64,000 bases of DNA from Actinomadura opuntiae (GTDB lineage Bacteria > Actinomycetota > Actinomycetes > Streptosporangiales > Streptosporangiaceae), in contig NZ_JASNWF010000021.1 in NCBI RefSeq assembly GCF_030283205.1, positions 62,001-126,000 on the forward strand, written 5' to 3'. The position numbers were made by a program, and so were the translations under genes. Under the pieces are notes generated by a model. The model searched no databases and was not told where the DNA came from. It worked only from the letters and a program-made list of their open reading frames with translations. Positions 24,905 to 34,369 of the stretch are shown here, in pieces. Each line of letters begins with the position of its first letter. Position 1 is the stretch's first letter.

Positions 24905-26848
24905 TCAGGGGCCCTTCACCAGGGTGACGGTGGAGCCGCGCGGCGCCTCGCCGTCGCTCGGGCTCTGGAACCGGACGGTGTTGCCGCCGAAGCCGGTGAC
25001 GTTCACCTGGAACCCGGAGTCCTCCAGGGCCTTCCTGGCGTCCGGGACGCTGCGGCCGGTCACGTTCGGGACCGGGATGTTCTGCTGCGGGTCGCCGTCG
25101 TTGCAGCCGATGTGCACCCCGCCGACGTTCACCAGGCAGTCGCGCTCGTTGACCACGAGGGTGACGTCGTCGCCGCGGGACACGCCGGTGCCCTCGGACG
25201 GGTCCTGGCTGATCACGGTGTCGGCGGGCTTGCCGTCGACCTTCTTCTTCGTGACCTTGACGTTCAGGCCCATCGAGCGCAGCTGGTTGGCGGCCGTGTC
25301 GCCGTCGTCGCCGACGACGTTCGGCATCGACATGCCGCTGCTGACGACGACGTCGACGGGCTTGTCGGGGGACAGCTTCTCGCCCGCGTCCGGATCGGTG
25401 CCGATGACCTTGCCCTTGCCGACCCGCTGGGACGGCGCGGTGCTGGTCCTGCCGACGGTGAAGCCCTTGCTCTGCAGGGCCTGCTTCGCGTCGTCGAGCG
25501 ACTTGCCCGACACGTCCGGGATCTCGCGGGGCGTGATGCCCTTGGACGGTGTCAGCGTGACGGTCTCGCCCTTGGCGACGCGGGCCCCGGCGGGCGGGTC
25601 GCTCCTGGCGACCATGCCCTTGTGGACGTGGTCGTCGTAGACGGCGGTGGCGACCCGCACGTCCAGGCCGGCGTGGTCGAGCTCGCGCTGGGCGTCCGCG
25701 ACCTTCATCCCGATGATCTGGGACGGGACGTGGTCGTACTGGCCGGACGTCTGGTACCAGACGGCCCAGCCGAGGATCACCGCGGCGATTGCGCCGATGG
25801 CGATCAGCACGTACTTGCCGGTGAGCGCGCCGAGCGCCCGGTCGGTGCGGGAGCGCGGGACCCGGCCCCCCGGGAGCGTCTCGGGCGGCAGGGTGCTCGC
25901 GTCCATGACGGCGGTGCGGCCCTGCGGCGGCGCCGGGGGCGGCGACTCCAGCACGCTGGTGGCGTTGCGGGACGCCTCCTCCATCCGGCGGTCGAAGTCG
26001 CGCGGCAGCCCGCCGTAGACCTCGGCGACCTCCGCGAGGTACTGGTTGGCGTCCTCCGGCCGGCGGGACGGGTCGTGGGCCGTGGCGTCGGTGACCAGCT
26101 CGTCCACCCGCCGCGGGATGCCCGGCACGACGCCGGACGGCGGCGGGACGACCTCGTTGACGTGCTTGTAGGCGACCGCGAGCGGCGTGTCGGCCACGTG
26201 CGGGAGCCGCCCGGTGAGCAGCTCGAACAGCATGATCCCGGCGGCGTAGACGTCGGAGCGGACGTCGGCGCGGCCGGCCATCACCTGCTCCGGCGCGAGG
26301 TAGCCGACCGTGCCGATGATCATGCCGGTCTTGGTCATCTTGCTCGCGGTCTCGGCCCGGGCGAGCCCGAAGTCGGCGACCTTGACCGTGCCGTCCTCGC
26401 AGATCAGCACGTTCTCCGGCTTGACGTCCCGGTGCACCAGCCCGGCCCGGTGCGCGGCGCCGAGGGCCGCCAGCACCGGCTGCATGACCTCCAGGGCGGA
26501 GCGCGGGCCGAGCCGGCCGAGCTCGGTGAGCGCGTCGCGCAGCGTCCGGCCGGGGACGTACTCCATCACCAGGAAGACGTGCTCGCCGTCGGAGCGCTGG
26601 TCGTAGACGGCGACGACGTTGGGGTGGGAGAGCGCCGCCGCGGCCTTGGCCTCGCCGATGAAGCGGGCGACGAAGTCCTCGTCGGAGGCGAGCCCGGCGT
26701 GCATCACCTTGATCGCGACCGTGCGGTCGAGCCGGATGTCGCGGGCCACGTACACGGTGGCCATGCCGCCGCGCGCGATCCGGGACTCAATGCGGTAGCG
26801 CCCGTCGAGCACCTGCCCGACGAGTGGATCTGCAACCGACGTGTCCAT
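24905..26848 (-). CDS. PASTA-domain Ser/Thr protein kinase (PknB/Stk1 type)
   Basis: A 647-residue membrane kinase. The kinase domain (about 15-275) has the Gly loop ARGGMATVY, Lys in VAIKVM, HRDVKPENVL, DFGLA and APEQ, all needed for activity. A Thr/Lys-rich activation loop (ETASKMTKTGMIIGTVG) could be autophosphorylated. A Pro-rich linker and one membrane helix (YVLIAIGAIAAVILGWAVW) follow, then four extracellular PASTA repeats. The fourth contains two Cys (CLVNVGGVHIGC) that could form a disulfide. PASTA kinases sense muropeptides and control cell-wall growth. It is not in the usual division operon, and may be the PknL-like paralogue, since an Rv2175c-like protein is encoded nearby. Confidence 0.93.
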   Translation of the reverse strand: MDTSVADPLVGQVLDGRYRIESRIARGGMATVYVARDIRLDRTVAIKVMHAGLASDEDFVARFIGEAKAAAALSHPNVVAVYDQRSDGEHVFLVMEYVPGRTLRDALTELGRLGPRSALEVMQPVLAALGAAHRAGLVHRDVKPENVLICEDGTVKVADFGLARAETASKMTKTGMIIGTVGYLAPEQVMAGRADVRSDVYAAGIMLFELLTGRLPHVADTPLAVAYKHVNEVVPPPSGVVPGIPRRVDELVTDATAHDPSRRPEDANQYLAEVAEVYGGLPRDFDRRMEEASRNATSVLESPPPAPPQGRTAVMDASTLPPETLPGGRVPRSRTDRALGALTGKYVLIAIGAIAAVILGWAVWYQTSGQYDHVPSQIIGMKVADAQRELDHAGLDVRVATAVYDDHVHKGMVARSDPPAGARVAKGETVTLTPSKGITPREIPDVSGKSLDDAKQALQSKGFTVGRTSTAPSQRVGKGKVIGTDPDAGEKLSPDKPVDVVVSSGMSMPNVVGDDGDTAANQLRSMGLNVKVTKKKVDGKPADTVISQDPSEGTGVSRGDDVTLVVNERDCLVNVGGVHIGCNDGDPQQNIPVPNVTGRSVPDARKALEDSGFQVNVTGFGGNTVRFQSPSDGEAPRGSTVTLVKGP

Positions 26849-26884
26849 CGGTGCGAGTTTACGGGCGAATGACGGATGTTCTCA

Positions 26885-27871
26885 TCACTCGGGAGTATGA
26901 GCATCGATGAGCCCCGGGTCGGATCCGGCGGCGGCGGCCGCCGCCACGGGGTCCGCCGGGACGGCCGGAGCGGCGCGGCGGAGGCCGCGGGTGCTGCGGG
27001 AGACGGCGACGCCGGCCAGGCACAGGACGCCGCCGGCCAGCGTGATCAGCCCGGGCACCTCGTCGAGGAACAGCCACGACATCGCCACCACGAGCGCGGG
27101 CGCCGCGTAGGTGGTGGCGCCCATCTTCCCGGCGGACGTGCGGGCCAGCGCGTAAGCCCAGGTGGTGAAGGCGATCGCGGTGGGGAAGACGCCGAGGTAG
27201 ACCATGTTCAGGGTCGCGCCGGCCGGGGCGTGCGCGGCCTGCGAGACCAGCTGCGGCGCGAACGGCAGGCACGCGATGGCGCCGATGGCGCAGGCCCACG
27301 TGGTGAACTGCAGCGGCGAGGCGTGCCGGAGCGCGGGCTTCTGGCTGACGACGCCGAACGCGTAGGTCACGGCGGCGACCAGGCACAGCAGCACGCCGCC
27401 GACCGAGGCGCTCCCGTCCCCGGACATCGACAGCCCCACGACGGCGGCGCCCGCGAACGAGACCGCCATGCCGGCCAGCAGCCGGGGCGCGAACCCCTCC
27501 TTGAGCAGCCAGCCGCCGAGCAGCGCGATCAGGATCGGGCCGATGTTGACGACGAGGGCCGCGGTGCCGGCGTCCACGAGCCGCTCGCCCCAGTTCAGCG
27601 CGACCATGTAGGCGCCGAACCACAGCACGCCCGCGGCGACGATGCCGGGCCAGGCGCCCCTCGGCGGCAGGCCCTCGCGCCGGACGAGGCAGAACGCGGC
27701 GAGGACGACGGTCCCGGACAGGAGCCGGCCGAGGGCGAGGGCGCCGGGCCCGTACTCGTCGCCGGCGCTGCGGATCGCGACGAACGCCGACGCCCACAGC
27801 ACGACCGTGACGGCCGCCGCCGCGACGGCGAGCCGGTCGACGCCCGTTCGCCGGGCACTGCCCTGTTGCAT
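26885..27871 (-). CDS. EamA/DMT-superfamily transporter
   Basis: A 328-residue ten-helix transporter. The first EamA repeat has VVLWASAFVAIRSAGDEYGP and LALGRLLSGTVVL; the second has VTYAFGVVSQKPALR, FPTAIAFTTWAYALARTSAG and the closing motif APALVVAMSWLFLDEVPG. The C-terminal tail is Ala-rich and cytoplasmic. ATG 27871 sits 8 nt after AAGG, better placed than GTG 27880. Substrate unknown; members export amino acids or drug-like metabolites. It lies 36 bp upstream of the PASTA kinase gene in the same direction. Confidence 0.87.
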   Translation of the reverse strand: MQQGSARRTGVDRLAVAAAAVTVVLWASAFVAIRSAGDEYGPGALALGRLLSGTVVLAAFCLVRREGLPPRGAWPGIVAAGVLWFGAYMVALNWGERLVDAGTAALVVNIGPILIALLGGWLLKEGFAPRLLAGMAVSFAGAAVVGLSMSGDGSASVGGVLLCLVAAVTYAFGVVSQKPALRHASPLQFTTWACAIGAIACLPFAPQLVSQAAHAPAGATLNMVYLGVFPTAIAFTTWAYALARTSAGKMGATTYAAPALVVAMSWLFLDEVPGLITLAGGVLCLAGVAVSRSTRGLRRAAPAVPADPVAAAAAAGSDPGLIDAHTPE

Positions 27872-28034
27872 GTCACGCACCTTAGGGTCGGAACGTTTCC
27901 AGGAACACCGAAGGGCCGTGCGCGGTTGCGGGCGGGCCTTCGGTGGACGCCCCTCAGTCTGGGGACGCCCACCGTTCAGGTCCAGCGAATATTTCTTCAG
28001 CCGAAGCTTTAGCGTTGCTTCAGCCGGGCCCGGG

Positions 28035-28829
<795 letters not shown>

Positions 28830-29030
28830 TCAGCCTCCCTGTACCGCGGTCAGCACCTCGAGGCGGTCCGCCTCGCGCAGCGTCGTCGCCTCCCACGCCG
28901 ACCGCCGGACGACCTCGTCGTTCAGCGCGGCGGCCACCCCGGACGCGGCGGTGGTCACCGACGCGACGGCCTGCGCCACCGACGCGCCGTCGGGCAGCTC
29001 GCGCGGCTCTCCATTGACGGTGATCTTCAT
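28830..29030 (-). CDS. thiS: Sulfur carrier protein ThiS
   Basis: A 66-residue ubiquitin-like protein. The start MKITVNGEPRELPDG and the C-terminal EVLTAVQGG with the essential terminal Gly-Gly are diagnostic. The terminal Gly is adenylated by ThiF and loaded with sulfur for ThiG. It lies between thiO (16 bp) and thiG (3 bp). Confidence 0.93.
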   Translation of the reverse strand: MKITVNGEPRELPDGASVAQAVASVTTAASGVAAALNDEVVRRSAWEATTLREADRLEVLTAVQGG

Positions 29031-29046
29031 TTCTGCACGACCTTCA

Positions 29047-30171
29047 TCACTGCGGCTCGGGGGCGAAGCGGGCGGGGGAGAACGGGGCGGCCACGTCCGG
29101 GACGGGCCCGTCCAGCAGCATCGCGGCCAGGGCGTCGGCGCTGACGGGCGCGAGCAGGACGCCGTTGCGGAAGTGCCCGGTGCCGAGGAGGAGGCCGGGC
29201 AGCGCGGTGGGGCCCATCAGCGGCGCGTTGTCCGGGGAGCCGGGCCGCAGCCCGGCGTTGACCTCGGCGAACTCCAGCTCGGTGATGCCGGGCAGCAGCT
29301 CGCGGGCGTCCCGCAGCAGCTCCCACAGGCCGCCCGCGGTGACGCGCGTGTCGAAGCCCAGCTCCTCCTGCGTCGCGCCGATGACGATCTCGCCGTCCGC
29401 TCGCGGCACCAGGTACACCGACGAGCCGCGCACCACGCCGCGGGTGGTGCGCCGCAGGAACGGCACCGGCGTGCGGAGCCGGATCACCTGGCCCTTGACC
29501 GGCCGGACGGGTGGAACGGTCCCGGCGGGCAGGCCCTCCAGGTCGCCCGACCACGGCCCGGCGGCCAGCAGCACCCTGTCCGCGCCGATCTCGGTGCCGT
29601 CGTCCAGCCGGACCCCGGCGGCGGCGTCGTGCTCGACGAGCACGCCCCGCGCCCGCCGCCGCACCAGCCGGACGCCCAGCCGCTCGCCCGCCGCCAGCAG
29701 CGCCGCGGCGAGCCGACGCGGGTCGACCGAGCCGTCCTCGGGGGCGAGCAGGCCGCCGCGCACGCCGGGCGCGAGCATCGGCTCGGCCCTGCGGCACTCG
29801 CGGCCGCTCAGCGGCTCGACGGGGATGCCGAGCTCCTCCTGGAAGGCGCGCAGGTCGTCCAGGATCTTCAGGTCGTCGGAGTCGAACGCGACCTGGAGCG
29901 TTCCGTCGTCGCGGTAGCCGGTCTCCAGGCCGGTGGCCTCGGCGAGCTCGGCGGCGAACGCGCCGTAGCGGTCGCGGGAGGCCAGGCCGAGGCGCAGCAG
30001 CGGCTCCTCGCCGTAGGTCAGCTCGCTGACCGGGGTGAGCATGCCGGCCGCCACCGACGACGCGCCGCTCGCGGGCGCCGGGTCGACCAGGGTCACGGCG
30101 GCGCCGCCCTGCGCGGCCCGCCACGCGGTGGCCAGCCCGATGACCCCGGCCCCGATGATCACGATTCGCAC
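29047..30171 (-). CDS. thiO: Glycine oxidase ThiO
   Basis: A 374-residue FAD-dependent amine oxidase of the DAO family that oxidises glycine to dehydroglycine, the ThiG substrate. IVIIGAGVIGLATAWRAAQG is the FAD-binding Rossmann motif with its acidic end VDPA. Other marks are VRPVKGQVIRLR, YLVPRADGEIVIGATQE and the C-terminal LLGTGHFRNGVLLAP. The GTG start is directly behind a TPP riboswitch. First gene of the thiazole operon. Use of ThiO rather than ThiH implies oxygen-dependent thiazole synthesis. Confidence 0.93.
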   Translation of the reverse strand: MRIVIIGAGVIGLATAWRAAQGGAAVTLVDPAPASGASSVAAGMLTPVSELTYGEEPLLRLGLASRDRYGAFAAELAEATGLETGYRDDGTLQVAFDSDDLKILDDLRAFQEELGIPVEPLSGRECRRAEPMLAPGVRGGLLAPEDGSVDPRRLAAALLAAGERLGVRLVRRRARGVLVEHDAAAGVRLDDGTEIGADRVLLAAGPWSGDLEGLPAGTVPPVRPVKGQVIRLRTPVPFLRRTTRGVVRGSSVYLVPRADGEIVIGATQEELGFDTRVTAGGLWELLRDARELLPGITELEFAEVNAGLRPGSPDNAPLMGPTALPGLLLGTGHFRNGVLLAPVSADALAAMLLDGPVPDVAAPFSPARFAPEPQ

Positions 30172-30178
30172 TGCGCGC

Positions 30179-30276
30179 TCCCTTCGCCGGCATGATCCGG
30201 ATCAGGTCGTGGCGGTCGGCGGCCCGCTCAGCCGCCCTCTCAGCCCGGTCGCACCGGACTCCCGCGCCCTGTTGTG
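30179..30276 (-). promoter_or_regulatory. TPP riboswitch (THI element)
   Basis: On the minus strand the aptamer shows the conserved GGGCTGAGA block and the downstream ACCTGATCCGGATCATGCCG, followed by GCGAAGGGA, all hallmarks of thiamine pyrophosphate aptamers. The final GAAGGGAG is also the probable ribosome site of thiO (GTG 30171), so TPP binding is likely to block translation. No T-run terminator is seen between it and thiO. Confidence 0.93.
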
Positions 30277-30383
30277 TTGTAGATGTGCGGTTCTCCCCTT
30301 CCACCATACGGCCAACGGCCCGGGACCGGCTGTCTGGACACCAGTCCAACTCCCTGCGGACGGGCCCGTTAGGGTGGGCGCCC

Positions 30384-31607
30384 ATGAACAGGGTCATCGT
30401 GGTGGGCGGCGGGCTGGCGGGCGTGCGGGCCGCCGAGGCACTGAGGAGCAAGGGCTACGGGGGCGCGCTGACCCTCGTCTCGGCCGAGCGGCACATGCCC
30501 TACGACCGGCCGCCGCTGTCGAAGGCGGTGCTGGCGGGGGACTCCGACGACACGACCGTCGACGCCGACTGGGACGCGCTCCGCTGCGACCTGCTGCTCG
30601 GCGAGCGGGCCACCGGCCTGCGCCTGGACGCGCCGGGACGCGGCGGCACCGTCGCCACCACCGCGGGCGACCTGCCCTTCGACGGCCTGGTGATCGCGAC
30701 CGGGGCGGAGCCGGTCACGCTGCCCGGCGACGGCCGCCAGCACGTCCTGCGCACCATCGAGGACGCCCGCGACCTGCGCGGCCGGCTCACCGAGGGCGCC
30801 CGGATCGTCATCGTCGGCGCCGGCTGGATCGGCGCCGAGGTCGCCACGACGGCGGCGAAGAAGGGCTGCGCCGTCACCGTCGTCGAGGCCGCCGACACCC
30901 CGCTCGCGGTCGCGATGGGCCCCGAGATCGGCGCGCTCACCGCCCCCTGGTACGCCGAGGCGGGCGTCGAGCTGCGCACCGGCGTCAAGGTCGCCGCGGT
31001 CGAGCACGGCGGCCTCGCCCTCGCCGGCCCGGACGGCGGCGAGCGGATCGGCGCCGACGAGGTCGTGGTCGGCATCGGCGTGCGACCCGCGCTCGGCTGG
31101 CTGGACGGCTCCGGCCTGCTGCTGGAGCGCGGCGTCGTCACCGACGGCTCGTTCCGCACCGTCACCGACGACGAGGACGGCACCGTCCGCCCCGACGTCG
31201 TCGCGGTCGGCGACTGCGCCGCCTGGTGGTCGCAGCGGTACGGGCGGCGGCTGCTCGTCGAGCACTGGGACACCGCCCTCAACGCTCCCGACGTCGCCGC
31301 CGCCACCCTGCTCGGCCAGGACGCGGCCTACGACGCCGCCCCCTACTTCTGGTCCGAGCAGTTCGGCCGGATGGTGCAGTACGCCGGGAACCACGCGCGC
31401 TCGGAGCGGCTCGTGCACCGCGGCGACCCGTCCGGCCGCAAGTGGGCGGTGGCGTGGCTGACCGGCGACCGGCTGGACGCGATCCTGACCGTCGACCGGC
31501 CCCGCGACCTGGTGCAGGCGAGGCGGGTGATCGCGGCCGGGACGCCCGTCGATCCGGAGGCGATCGCGGACCCCGACGTGCCCGTCCGCCAGGCCGTTCG
31601 CGGGTAG
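30384..31607 (+). CDS. FAD/NAD(P)-dependent oxidoreductase (ferredoxin reductase type)
   Basis: A 407-residue flavoprotein similar to oxygenase-coupled ferredoxin reductases. VIVVGGGLAGVRAAEALRSK binds FAD; PYDRPPLSKAVLAGD is the family's second motif; RIVIVGAGWIGAEVATTAAK binds NAD(P)H with an acidic strand end (VVEAAD, suggesting NADH). DVVAVGDCAAW is the second FAD motif, and the C-terminal domain has PYFWSEQFGRMVQYAG. The partner ferredoxin is not encoded nearby. It is divergent from thiO; the inverted repeat TGGAC-ACCA-GTCCA at 30335-30348 lies in the shared upstream region. Confidence 0.88.
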   Translation: MNRVIVVGGGLAGVRAAEALRSKGYGGALTLVSAERHMPYDRPPLSKAVLAGDSDDTTVDADWDALRCDLLLGERATGLRLDAPGRGGTVATTAGDLPFDGLVIATGAEPVTLPGDGRQHVLRTIEDARDLRGRLTEGARIVIVGAGWIGAEVATTAAKKGCAVTVVEAADTPLAVAMGPEIGALTAPWYAEAGVELRTGVKVAAVEHGGLALAGPDGGERIGADEVVVGIGVRPALGWLDGSGLLLERGVVTDGSFRTVTDDEDGTVRPDVVAVGDCAAWWSQRYGRRLLVEHWDTALNAPDVAAATLLGQDAAYDAAPYFWSEQFGRMVQYAGNHARSERLVHRGDPSGRKWAVAWLTGDRLDAILTVDRPRDLVQARRVIAAGTPVDPEAIADPDVPVRQAVRG

Positions 31608-31676
31608 CGGACGGTGACCGGCGGTAACGGCTGCGCGGGGGGTTTGCGGCTTCCGAAGGCGTGGTAGCAAGGAGGC

Positions 31677-32060
31677 GTGACCCAGACGCACGCAACCGTT
31701 GACAGCGCACTGGACCCCCGCACCGACGCCCTCGCCGGCGACTGGCTCTCCCTCCGGGAGACGGCGGAGCGGCTCGGCATCAAGACCAGCCGGATCAAGC
31801 AGCTCATCAGCGAGCGCAAGCTGCTCGCGGTCCGCCGCGGCGGCGAGCCGATGGTGCCGGCGGCGTTCATCCGCGACGGCCAGGTCATCAAGGGCCTGCC
31901 CGGCACGCTGACGCTGCTGTCGGACGCCGGCTTCGACGAGGTCGAGACCGTCCGCTGGCTGTTCACCGCCGACGACACGCTGCCCGGCACGCCCGTCCAG
32001 GCGCTCAGCGAGAACCGGGGGACCGAGGTGCGCCGCCGCGCCCAGGCCCTGGCATTCTGA
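31677..32060 (+). CDS. Rv2175c-like DNA-binding protein
   Basis: A 127-residue protein. The N-terminal winged helix-turn-helix is [20 protein letters not shown] with [20 protein letters not shown]. The C-terminal helical domain ([40 protein letters not shown]) is that of the Mycobacterium Rv2175c family. Rv2175c binds DNA and is a substrate of the kinase PknL; two Ser/Thr kinases lie within 6 kb here. The GTG at 31677 is only 1 nt after AGGAGG, unusually close. Threonines in the disordered first 15 residues (MTQTHAT) resemble the phosphorylated tail of Rv2175c. Confidence 0.85.
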   Translation: MTQTHATVDSALDPRTDALAGDWLSLRETAERLGIKTSRIKQLISERKLLAVRRGGEPMVPAAFIRDGQVIKGLPGTLTLLSDAGFDEVETVRWLFTADDTLPGTPVQALSENRGTEVRRRAQALAF

Positions 32061-32154
32061 CCGGCACGACCACGGAGCATCCGCCCGCGGGGCCACGCCG
32101 CCGTGCGTGGCCCCGCGACCCGTGCCCGCCCCGCGAAAGGAAACCGCCCCCACC

Positions 32155-32826
32155 GTGTCCAGGCACATCCCGAACGAACGGGCCGTGGCGCTGCGCGCCC
32201 GGCTCAGCCGCGCCCGCCTCTATCTCTGCACGGACGCGAGGGAGCGGCAGGGGGACCTTCCCGCGTTCCTGGACGCGGTGCTGGGCGGCGGCGTCGACAT
32301 CGTCCAGCTGCGCCAGAAGGGCCTGGAGGCCCGGCAGGAGATGGCGTACCTGGAGGTGTTCCGGGCGGCGTGCGAGCGGCACGGGGCGCTGCTGGCGGTC
32401 AACGACCGCGCCGACGTCGCCCGCGCGGTCGGCGCGGACGTGCTGCACCTCGGGCAGGACGACCTGCCGGTGCCGGCCGCCCGCGAGATCGTCGGCGGGG
32501 ACGTGCTGATCGGCCGGTCCACGCACTCCGACGAGCAGGCGTCGGCGGCGTCCGCCGAGCCGGGCGTGGACTACTTCTGCGCGGGCCCGGTGTGGCCCAC
32601 GCCGACCAAGCCGGGACGCCCCGCGCCCGGCCCGAAGCTGCTGGAGTACGTGGCGGCGCAGCGCCAGCCGCGACCCTGGTTCGCGATCGGCGGCGTCGAC
32701 CTGGCCAACCTCGGCGAGGTGCTGGACGCCGGCGCCGAGCGCGTCGTGGTGGTCCGGGCGATCACCGAGGCCGGCGACCCGGGCGCCGCCGCCGCGGAGT
32801 TCGCCCGCCGCCTGGCGGCCGCCTGA
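32155..32826 (+). CDS. thiE: Thiamine-phosphate synthase
   Basis: A 223-residue TIM-barrel enzyme that joins the pyrimidine and thiazole moieties. Signatures: [14 protein letters not shown] (pyrimidine pyrophosphate site), [46 protein letters not shown] and FAIGGVD. GTG 32155 is preceded by GAAAGGA at a rather long distance; an in-frame GTG at 32107 adds 16 residues without likeness. No TPP aptamer is seen before it, unlike thiO. It is convergent in pathway but not in operon with thiO-thiS-thiG. Confidence 0.92.
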   Translation: MSRHIPNERAVALRARLSRARLYLCTDARERQGDLPAFLDAVLGGGVDIVQLRQKGLEARQEMAYLEVFRAACERHGALLAVNDRADVARAVGADVLHLGQDDLPVPAAREIVGGDVLIGRSTHSDEQASAASAEPGVDYFCAGPVWPTPTKPGRPAPGPKLLEYVAAQRQPRPWFAIGGVDLANLGEVLDAGAERVVVVRAITEAGDPGAAAAEFARRLAAA

Positions 32827-32893
32827 GCGGGGCTGGCGAGCGGCGACGGGGATCACGGTGCGGGCGGTGCGCCCGATGACCGACAATGGGATC

Positions 32894-33055
32894 ATGACCG
32901 TGGGACCCGACGACGACCGGCCGGTCGACCTGGGCGACGACCTGGAGATCCTGCCGGACCAGACCGCCGACGACACCGACACCGGATGGGGCGAGTGGCG
33001 CGGCGACGGCGACGACGACGCGCGGCTGCTGGACGAGCGCCCACCACACTGGTGA
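32894..33055 (+). CDS. Small acidic protein ending PPHW
   Basis: A 53-residue very acidic protein (DLGDDLEILPDQTADDTDTG, then WGEWR and LLDERPPHW). Small proteins of this kind, with WGEW and a C-terminal ERPPHW, recur in actinobacteria as far as I remember; function unknown. ATG 32894 or ATG 32876 could be the start; no strong ribosome site helps. The last two codons and the stop belong to a five-fold 15-bp tandem repeat. Confidence 0.6.
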   Translation: MTVGPDDDRPVDLGDDLEILPDQTADDTDTGWGEWRGDGDDDARLLDERPPHW

Positions 33056-33120
33056 GCCCTGCACTGGTGAGCCCCGCACTGGTGAGCCCTGCACTGGTGA
33101 CCAGCGCACCGGTGAGCTCT
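33046..33120 (+). repeat. Five tandem 15-bp repeats at a gene's 3' end
   Basis: The unit GCACTGGTGAGCCCT is repeated five times in a row with few changes (the fourth and fifth copies are more diverged). The first copy contains His-Trp-stop of the small acidic gene; each following copy repeats a CACTGGTGA or close variant. It lies between that gene and the end of the convergent kinase gene. Confidence 0.9.
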
Positions 33121-33131
33121 GGTGAGCGCCG

Positions 33132-34283
<1,152 letters not shown>

Positions 34284-34369
34284 GGGGGGACTCCGACTCG
34301 GCGGGGACGGACGAAGAATCCCTCATTTCTACCGTGTGACCGCCGAGTAGGGCAGGGGAACCCGGATCT

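Noticed and set aside
30335-30348. TGGAC-ACCA-GTCCA inverted repeat as DasR site
   Set aside because: It has the inverted arms but not the TGGTCTAGACCA core; it may be an operator of the FAD oxidoreductase but cannot be named.
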